Below, in pieces: positions 58,195-64,000 of a stretch of DNA of 64,000 bases (positions are counted from its first letter, which is position 1; the number at the start of each line of letters is the position of its first letter). The DNA comes from Megasphaera hominis. Lineage in GTDB: Bacteria; Bacillota; Negativicutes; Veillonellales; Megasphaeraceae. Location: the NCBI RefSeq assembly GCF_014269395.1, contig NZ_JACOGK010000004.1, positions 44,543 through 108,542 on the forward strand, written 5' to 3'. Below the pieces are notes generated by a model. The model searched no databases and was not told where the DNA came from. It was given only the letters and a program-made list of their open reading frames with translations. Both the position numbers and the translations under genes were made by a program.

Positions 58195-61100
58195 TTAACT
58201 TCCTTTCTGCATTACATCATCTACTTTTACCGTCAAAAGGCGTGAAATGCCCTTTTCTTCCATGGTCACACCTTGCAGTGTATCGGCAGCTTCCATCGTC
58301 TTGCGGCGGTGGGTAATGACGATAAATTGTGTCGTTTGACTGTATTTCTTCATATAATCGGCCATGCGGATGACATTAGCTTCATCCAAGGCAGCGTCGA
58401 CTTCGTCAAAGAGAATAAACGGTGCCGGATGGTAGGCCTGAAAGGCCAGGAGCAGGGCAATAACCGTAAGCGCCCGTTCCCCGCCGGAAAGGAGGGTCAG
58501 TGTCTGCTGCTTCTTGCCCGGCGGCTGAATCGTAATTTCGACACCGGCGTTGAGGACGTCGCTTTTATCGGTAAGGCTGATCTGGGCCTTGCCGCCGCCA
58601 AAGAGCTGGCTGAAAATCCGCTGGAAATGACCGCCAATGACACCAAAGGCCTGGGTAAACTGCTGGCTCATGGCGTCATCAATTTCTGCTACCACCGTCT
58701 GCAGGCGTTTGCGTGATTCCAGCAGGTCATCACACTGGGTACGGTAAAACTGCTGCTTGGCTACAGCCTGCTCGTAGTCTGTATCGGCGTTTGGATTGAT
58801 CTGCCCTAAAGCGGCCATCTGTTCCTGTAGGCGGGCCAGGTGCTCCGTCAATTCCTTTAAGGATCCCTCGCGCCGCCGTTCCAACGCCTGTTCCCGCGTC
58901 AAGCCCTGGCGGGCCAGGTGTTCTTCACTGCGGGAGATTTCACTGCGGTACTTTTCTGCCTGCATTTCGGCTGCATGGACCTGATGATTCCACTTTTCCT
59001 GATCTGCCCGCAGGGAAGACAGTTGCTGATCCAGTTCCTGGTTTTTATGGAAATTGGCTTCCCGCGCAGCATAGAAGGCCTTCTTTTCCTGATCCTTCGC
59101 TGCCGTTTCCTGCTCTTTTGCCGCTATATTCGTTGCTAATTCCTGCAGGAGCTGTTTTGTTTCGGCCTGGCGCTGCTGCAGCTGGTGGCGCCGCTCAGAG
59201 AGGCGCTGCCATTCGCCGGCAGCCTGGTCGGCCAGGTCCTGCTGCTGTTGCTGCTGGGCCTGTATATGCCGCACCTGCTCCTGCAGCGTCGCCAAGGCGA
59301 CCTGCCGTTCCGTCAGAGCCTGGCGGCAGCTTGCCAATTCTGCCTGGGCCTGGCTCAGGCCGGCTTCCAGTTTTTCTGTATCGGCCGCAACCGGTGCCGC
59401 CTGGGTCGTAAGTTCTTCTTCCTTAGCCCATAAGGCTGCCTGTATTTCCGAGCGGCTGTCATACAGGTGTTGCAGCTGCTGACTGGCCTGACTGCTGGTC
59501 TGGCTGGCCTCGGCAACTGCCGTTTTTGCCTGTTCCAGTTGCCACGTCAGCTGCTGTACTGCCAGCTGCCCTTCTTGTACGGCTTTGCGCACTGCTTCGG
59601 CCTGGCTGGCAGCGTCCGTAAGCTGTTGGCGCAAGGCTTCGCCTTCCTTAGTCAGGGCCTGCAAGCGCTGGTCTGTATCGTGCCATTGTGTCTGCAGGGA
59701 TTGGATCGTCGCCCGCCGGCTGAGAAGGGAGCCTTCCCGGTTCTTGTTGCTGCCGCCGGTAAGGGAACCGCCGGCATTAAACAGGGTACCATCAAGACAG
59801 ACGATACGCAGGCGGTGTCCGTATTTACGGGCCGTTTGCGACGCGTCAGCCTGGCTTTCAGCTACGAGAGTTTTCCCCAACAGGGACGAAAAAATCCGGG
59901 CATATGCTGCATCGTATTGAATGAGGTCACTGGCAAAGCCCAGGATTCCCTTTTCCTTGGCTGCTGCTAATTCATCGGCTGTGCGCCGCCGTTCTTTCAC
60001 CGTATCGAGGGGCAGGAAGGTCGTCCGGCCAGCCCGCCGCTGGCGCAAGTAGGCAATGGCTTCTTTGGCCGTTTCTTCTGTACGCGTGACGATGTAGCGG
60101 GATGCACCGCCTAAGGCGATATCCATAGCCGTCACATAGTCTGCCGGCAAGGTACACAGCTCGCCTACGAGACCGCAAATATCGGCCTGCCAGGTTGCCC
60201 GTGCTTCGAGGACCGTCTTGGCTGCCAGGCCGGCGCCTTCGTGTTCCTGTTCCATACTTTCCAGTACGTGAATACGCTGCTGCAAGGCTGCCGCCTGGCC
60301 TTTGAGCTGACGGTATTCCTGCTCAGCCCGGGCCGTTTCGCGGCTCTGGAGCTGCTGCTTTTGCATTACCTCTTCCAGCTCGGCCTGCCAGGTCTGCAGT
60401 TTTTCCTGTGCTTCACACAGGCTTCTTTCCCCTTCGTGCTGGCGGCTTTGGGCCTGCGCTGCTTTTTCCGTTTCTTCTGTCTGCTGCCGTTCCAATTCCT
60501 CTGCGCGCTGCCTGTTTTCATCGAGACGGCGCCGCAGGTCTTCTATTTCTCGTTTCAGGATGAAGAGGTTCTGGGCCTTTTCCGTGTTTTCTGCCTGCAC
60601 CTGAGACAAGGCAGCCTGCATGCGGCTAACCTTCTCTTCCGCTTTGGCTAAGACGGACTGGGTCAGGTTAAAGCCCTGACGGGCTGCTTCGCAGGCGGCC
60701 TGGCGCTGGGCCAGGTCGTGCACGCTCTGTTCCTGCTGGGCCTGAATATGGGCCTGTTTCTTTTTCGTTTCCGCTTCTTCTTCTTGCAGCTGTACGTGCG
60801 AACGAAGGAGTTCTTCCTGGCGTGTCACAAATGCTTCCTGACGGCTTTTCATGCTATCCAGTTCATTATGAACGGTCAGGGTTTCTTCATCGAGGCGGCG
60901 CAGATCGGCACTTTCCTGTTCCATGACAGCGAGTAATTCTTTTTTAGCCGCTTCTGTCGCTTCCGTCTGCCGTGACAGGGCCCGGTACTCGCCGGTAGCG
61001 GCAATGCGGTTATTTTCTGCCTTAGAAAGGAGCCGTTCGGCATTGCGTAATTCCTGCAGTGCCAGCGTTCCCGCATAGGAAATGCGTTCACTGTCGAGGG

Positions 61101-61749
61101 CCCTAAAGGCAGTAAGCCGTTCAGCCTGGGCTTTTAACGGCACGAGCTGTTCTTCCAGGACGCCCATCATATCGTGAATGCGTTCTAGATTATGCTCTGT
61201 TTCGGCAATCTTTCGCAGTCCTTCCTGTTTACGGCTTTTGTAGCGGCTAATACCGGCCGCTTCTTCAAAGATGAGACGCCGTTCTTCCGGTTTACTGTTT
61301 AAAATAGCATCTACCCGGTTCTGACTGATGACGGCCATGGAATCCTGGCCGATCCCCGTATCGGCAAAGAGCAAATGAATATCCTTTAAACGGCACGGCC
61401 GTTTATTGATAAAAAATTCACTCTCGCCGGAGCGGAAAATACGCCGCGTAATGACTACTTCCGTAAAATCTACGTCCAGCTCGTGCTGGCTGTTGTCAAA
61501 ATACAGGGATACTTCTGCCGCCCCCTGGGGACGTCTCTTTTCCGTGCCGGCAAAGATAATATCTTCCGACTTTTGTCCCCGCAGGTGACGTACATTCTGT
61601 TCGCCCATAACCCAGCGCACGGCATCGGAAATATTACTTTTGCCGCTCCCGTTGGGGCCGACAATGGCCGTAATGCCATGGGCAAAGGTCAAGGTTGTCC
61701 TGTCTGCAAAGGATTTAAATCCCTGCAGTTCCATTTTTAATACCTGCAT
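58195..61749 (-). CDS. smc: Chromosome partition protein SMC
   Basis: An 1184-residue SMC condensin ATPase. The N-terminal Walker A is IVGPNGSGKSNISDAVRWVM. Two long coiled coils flank the hinge (around residues 510-680, with GLVGELCTLPADYVTAMDIA and GRTTFLPLDTVKERR). The C-terminal signature is TLLSGGERALTVIALLLAF and Walker B ILFDEVDAALDEAN. The coiled coils are very Gln-rich in this strain. It is cotranscribed with ftsY; the usual upstream neighbour rnc is missing and a DUF554 gene lies there instead. Confidence 0.97.
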   Translation of the reverse strand: MQVLKMELQGFKSFADRTTLTFAHGITAIVGPNGSGKSNISDAVRWVMGEQNVRHLRGQKSEDIIFAGTEKRRPQGAAEVSLYFDNSQHELDVDFTEVVITRRIFRSGESEFFINKRPCRLKDIHLLFADTGIGQDSMAVISQNRVDAILNSKPEERRLIFEEAAGISRYKSRKQEGLRKIAETEHNLERIHDMMGVLEEQLVPLKAQAERLTAFRALDSERISYAGTLALQELRNAERLLSKAENNRIAATGEYRALSRQTEATEAAKKELLAVMEQESADLRRLDEETLTVHNELDSMKSRQEAFVTRQEELLRSHVQLQEEEAETKKKQAHIQAQQEQSVHDLAQRQAACEAARQGFNLTQSVLAKAEEKVSRMQAALSQVQAENTEKAQNLFILKREIEDLRRRLDENRQRAEELERQQTEETEKAAQAQSRQHEGERSLCEAQEKLQTWQAELEEVMQKQQLQSRETARAEQEYRQLKGQAAALQQRIHVLESMEQEHEGAGLAAKTVLEARATWQADICGLVGELCTLPADYVTAMDIALGGASRYIVTRTEETAKEAIAYLRQRRAGRTTFLPLDTVKERRRTADELAAAKEKGILGFASDLIQYDAAYARIFSSLLGKTLVAESQADASQTARKYGHRLRIVCLDGTLFNAGGSLTGGSNKNREGSLLSRRATIQSLQTQWHDTDQRLQALTKEGEALRQQLTDAASQAEAVRKAVQEGQLAVQQLTWQLEQAKTAVAEASQTSSQASQQLQHLYDSRSEIQAALWAKEEELTTQAAPVAADTEKLEAGLSQAQAELASCRQALTERQVALATLQEQVRHIQAQQQQQQDLADQAAGEWQRLSERRHQLQQRQAETKQLLQELATNIAAKEQETAAKDQEKKAFYAAREANFHKNQELDQQLSSLRADQEKWNHQVHAAEMQAEKYRSEISRSEEHLARQGLTREQALERRREGSLKELTEHLARLQEQMAALGQINPNADTDYEQAVAKQQFYRTQCDDLLESRKRLQTVVAEIDDAMSQQFTQAFGVIGGHFQRIFSQLFGGGKAQISLTDKSDVLNAGVEITIQPPGKKQQTLTLLSGGERALTVIALLLAFQAYHPAPFILFDEVDAALDEANVIRMADYMKKYSQTTQFIVITHRRKTMEAADTLQGVTMEEKGISRLLTVKVDDVMQKGS

Positions 61750-61880
61750 ATTTTGTCAGCATTCCTTTACATCATCCATTTATTATCTGCTTGAGAACAT
61801 AGTGCAAGCAATAATAACATACATATAATATCATACTTCAGAGCGACATACCATGACCGGCGGCGGCATAAAAATAAAAA

Positions 61881-61915
61881 AACCGTTTACGCCGGTATAC
61901 CCGGTATAAACGGCT
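61881..61915 (-). terminator. Terminator of the DUF554 gene
   Basis: CCGTTTA pairs with TAAACGG and an inner CCGG with CCGG; on the minus strand TTTTTTTATTTTT follows. Confidence 0.75.
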
Positions 61916-61922
61916 GCCTTTT

Positions 61923-62603
61923 TCAGACGAAAAGATGGTAATACAAAATAGGAATGAACAGGGCCGGCAGAAAATCGGCTACCTTTAATTCTGTTACGCG
62001 GAACATATTAAGGGCAATACCAAGGATCATAACGCCGCCTACCGCATTGAGCTCGCGGATAACGTCCGGTGTCATAAGTGGCATAAAGAAACTCGCCAAG
62101 AGAAAGAAAAAGGCTTCATAGACCAGGTTGACCAGGCCGACGGGAACGACGCCCAGACCGTAAATGGTACCGAAAATGAAGGCCGACGTAAAGTCGAGGA
62201 CACTCTTAAAGTAGAGAAGGTCATTGCTGCCCAGGGCGGCCTGAATGGGGCCGAGAATAGCGAGGGCGCCGACGACCTGCATGACCGACAAGGTGACAAA
62301 GCCTTTGACAAAGGTGTTGTCTTCACCTGGCCGCTGCATGCGCCGTTTCAAAAACTCACCAAACTGCTGCATGCGGTCTTCAATACCGATGATCGTCCCC
62401 AAAAGAGTGCCGACGATGAGGCTCGCCAGGACGAGGAGCAAATTCTGGCTTTGCACGGCGCTTTGGACGCCCATAATGGCAACACATAAGGAAATGACGC
62501 CGAAAATGGCCTTCGTATATTTTTCTGAAATGCCCCGTTTGAGGAAAAACCCCAACAGGGCGCCTAAAGACGCCGTAACGCCGTTGATAATGATTGCAAT
62601 CAT
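61923..62603 (-). CDS. DUF554 family membrane protein
   Basis: A 226-residue inner-membrane protein with about seven hydrophobic helices, of the DUF554/YdfK family. IIINGVTASLGALLGFFLKR and IVGTLLGTIIGIEDRMQQFG are characteristic, with GFVTLSVMQVVGALAILGPI in the middle. The function is unknown; transport is a guess from topology only. I use the ATG at 62603, which gives the family's usual start, although the spacing from GTGAGGAG (11 bases) is a bit long; a GTG four codons earlier abuts that site. Promoter and terminator flank it closely. Confidence 0.8.
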   Translation of the reverse strand: MIAIIINGVTASLGALLGFFLKRGISEKYTKAIFGVISLCVAIMGVQSAVQSQNLLLVLASLIVGTLLGTIIGIEDRMQQFGEFLKRRMQRPGEDNTFVKGFVTLSVMQVVGALAILGPIQAALGSNDLLYFKSVLDFTSAFIFGTIYGLGVVPVGLVNLVYEAFFFLLASFFMPLMTPDVIRELNAVGGVMILGIALNMFRVTELKVADFLPALFIPILYYHLFV

Positions 62604-62640
62604 GCTGGCTAACACTCCTCACTTCACGCTGATAGCTATT

Positions 62641-62649
62641 ATTATAGCA
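62641..62649 (-). promoter_or_regulatory. Extended -10 promoter of the DUF554 gene
   Basis: Read leftward: TGCTATAAT; the -35 position holds TGGCAG. Confidence 0.5.
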
Positions 62650-62738
62650 AACTTCCCCTCTCTCTGCCAGGAAATGAGCGAGAAAGCGGCCTGGAGGTAA
62701 ATTTTACATACCTATGACAGGGAATTTCCTGTTTTCCC

Positions 62739-62767
62739 TTGACTTACTCCCTATTTATGATTATATT
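62739..62767 (+). promoter_or_regulatory. Promoter of corA
   Basis: TTGACT (62739-62744), 17 bases, TATATT (62762-62767). The leader is about 45 bases. Confidence 0.7.
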
Positions 62768-62818
62768 GTACTTTGGACTTTATTCTTACCCATCACACCA
62801 GGAAAGAGGGCTGCCGCC

Positions 62819-63772
62819 ATGATTCAGGTTTATAAGCACAACAATGGTCACCTCGATGACGATATTTCCCTGGCTTCTGCAGAGAAGGGATCGTGGATTC
62901 ACGTCGTAAATCCTAGCGCCGAAGATTTACAGCTCGTTTCCATGGTTACGGAAATCCCCACAGATGTATTAAAAACCTCACTGGATACGGAAGAACGTTC
63001 CCACGTGGAACTGGAAGACGAATACATTTTCGTCGTTATTAATATTCCTATTATTATGGAAACGGACAGCTACGACACACTGCCTCTTGGCATTTTCATT
63101 ACGCCTGATTTTATCATTACGCTCTGCATCCAGGAAACAGAAGTCATGCGGACGTTTACGGAAAATAAATACCCTCTTTTCTATACCTTTAAGAAGACGC
63201 GCTTCCTCTTTCAGATCCTCTATCGTACGGCCACGCTCTTCCTGCGCTATTTGCAGCAGATCAATCACCGCACAGACGATATTGAACAGGACCTGCGCCA
63301 TTCCATGCAAAACAAGGAATTCTTTCTCCTCCTGGAGTTACAGAAATCCTTGACCTATTTCACATCGGCCCTGCGCAGTAACGGCACGGTTATGGAAAAG
63401 CTCATGCGCCTGCGCCGCAATACGTCCCTGCATCACCTGTTAAAGATGTACGAAGAAGACGAAGACCTCCTGGAAGACGTCATTATCGAAAATAAACAGG
63501 CTATTGAAATGGTTGAAATGTATTCCAATATTCTCATGAGTACGTCCGATACATTTGCTTCCATCATTTCCAATAACCTGAGTATTGTCATGAAATTTTT
63601 GGCCTCTATTACGATTATTCTGGCCGTACCGACCAATCTCTTCAGCCTCTGGGGCATGAACGTCCCGGTACCGCTGGCCGACAGTCCCTTGGGGTTTCCC
63701 ATCGTCATCGGCCTGGCGATTCTTTGTTCGTGCATCGCCATCTACATGCTCTGGAAGAAAGATCTCTTTTGA
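62819..63772 (+). CDS. corA: CorA-family magnesium/divalent cation transporter
   Basis: A 317-residue CorA-type channel. A large cytoplasmic funnel domain comes first, then a long stalk helix, then two transmembrane helices at the C-terminus. The GMN selectivity signature is present in FSLWGMNVPVPLAD, followed by a last helix and a short basic end (WKKDLF). It probably mediates Mg2+ (or Co2+/Ni2+) uptake. I start at the ATG at 62819, with AGAGGG upstream; the longer frame covers the promoter. An IS3-family element ends about 40 bases after its stop codon. Confidence 0.92.
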   Translation: MIQVYKHNNGHLDDDISLASAEKGSWIHVVNPSAEDLQLVSMVTEIPTDVLKTSLDTEERSHVELEDEYIFVVINIPIIMETDSYDTLPLGIFITPDFIITLCIQETEVMRTFTENKYPLFYTFKKTRFLFQILYRTATLFLRYLQQINHRTDDIEQDLRHSMQNKEFFLLLELQKSLTYFTSALRSNGTVMEKLMRLRRNTSLHHLLKMYEEDEDLLEDVIIENKQAIEMVEMYSNILMSTSDTFASIISNNLSIVMKFLASITIILAVPTNLFSLWGMNVPVPLADSPLGFPIVIGLAILCSCIAIYMLWKKDLF

Positions 63773-63865
63773 TAGCTGCGCGTTACCTATACGGATAAGA
63801 GCCCGTTCCACCTTGAACCGCTCCCCGTCAAGTAGACAGAGCAAAAAATAAAACATGTACTTATT

Positions 63866-63893
63866 CTGCCACCGATATCCGGTGGCAGTTTTT
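63866..63893 (+). terminator. Hairpin at the IS end
   Basis: CTGCCACCG (63866-63874) pairs with CGGTGGCAG (63880-63888); TTTTT follows on the plus strand. It lies between the transposase stop codon and the IS tip and may block inward transcription. Confidence 0.65.
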
Positions 63894-64000
63894 ATGCTGC
63901 CACGTAATAGTTATTGTGCTTTTCCATCGGGGTTACTACACCCAGTTTTCTCTGTAAACGCTTAGTATTGTAATAGCCAATGTAATCTTCAATCATTGCA
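63892..64000 (-). CDS. IS3-family transposase, C-terminal end only
   Basis: The last 36 residues of an integrase-core transposase are encoded up to a TAA at 63892. IEDYIGYYNTKRLQRKLGVV is the near-invariant C-terminal signature of IS3-family OrfB (YIxYYNxxRxQxxLG), followed by TPMEKHNNYYVAA. The rest, including the DDE residues, lies beyond the right edge, so I cannot tell whether the element is intact. Confidence 0.85.
   Translation of the reverse strand, partial: AMIEDYIGYYNTKRLQRKLGVVTPMEKHNNYYVAA

Larger units (their letters stand above)
63814..64000 (-). mobile_element. 3' end of an IS3-family insertion sequence
   Basis: The element runs off the right edge. Its tip is probably the segment 63814-63838, which read outward begins TGTCTACTTGACGGGGAGCG, a typical IS3-group inverted-repeat style. 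Inside it lie a hairpin and the end of a transposase gene. The other end and any target-site duplication are outside the window. Confidence 0.75.

Overview
The window reads as chromosome of a butyrate-producing diderm Firmicute of the Negativicutes; Megasphaera (M. elsdenii or a close relative) is my best guess. The gene set is Firmicute: PolC, the HrcA/CIRCE heat-shock operon, YlxM, YlqD, KhpA and a SpoVB-like flippase. An RND pump with a lipoprotein adaptor and a secreted repetitive adhesin imply an outer membrane. crt and hbd are the crotonase/3-hydroxybutyryl-CoA dehydrogenase pair of butyrate synthesis. The genus is inferred from gene content and moderately high GC, not from a marker search.

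Layout. 1-9.3 kb: 5' part of a secreted repetitive adhesin running off the left edge, a quinone-reductase-like flavoprotein, a peptide-deformylase-like gene, MscS, a membrane-anchored metallo-hydrolase, pyridoxamine kinase, an iron-dependent alcohol dehydrogenase, an SDR gene broken by one in-frame TGA, and a LysR regulator. 9.3-13.3 kb: AT-rich spacer, an APC amino-acid permease, an FMN reductase, and a ferredoxin-reductase-like flavoprotein behind a structured leader. 13.4-18.7 kb: an SRP/ribosome operon (ylxM-ffh-rpsP-khpA-ylqD-rimM-trmD-SPOUT methylase-yebC) read leftward from a near-consensus promoter. 18.8-25.1 kb: a ZTP-riboswitch-controlled stand-alone AICAR formyltransferase, then hrcA-grpE-dnaK-dnaJ under CIRCE. 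25.3-29.2 kb: hbd-crt, then an FGGY sugar kinase behind an FMN riboswitch and terminator. 29.2-39.9 kb: an unrecognised gene, mscL with a zinc ribbon, a TrpR-like regulator, and comEA-comEC-holA-vanW-polC. 40-45.8 kb: trkA and three tandem trkH paralogues. 45.9-49.5 kb: a lipid-II-flippase-like protein and glutamine-dependent NAD synthetase. 49.6-57.2 kb: an RND efflux operon with a TetR regulator, yhcH-thiM-thiW and a flavin reductase. 57.2-63.8 kb: smc-ftsY, a DUF554 membrane protein and CorA. The right edge is the 3' end of an IS3-family element.

Most genes are housekeeping. The most distinctive observations are a PolC with no DEDDh proofreading exonuclease where the family carries it, an FMN riboswitch in front of a sugar kinase, a one-TrkA/three-TrkH potassium locus, a ComEC whose metallo-beta-lactamase tail lacks the metal-binding motif, and several gene-start or operator oddities. 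I see no CRISPR array, prophage, rRNA or tRNA gene. Starts were moved from the longest reading frame wherever a Shine-Dalgarno sequence and the family's usual N-terminus agreed.
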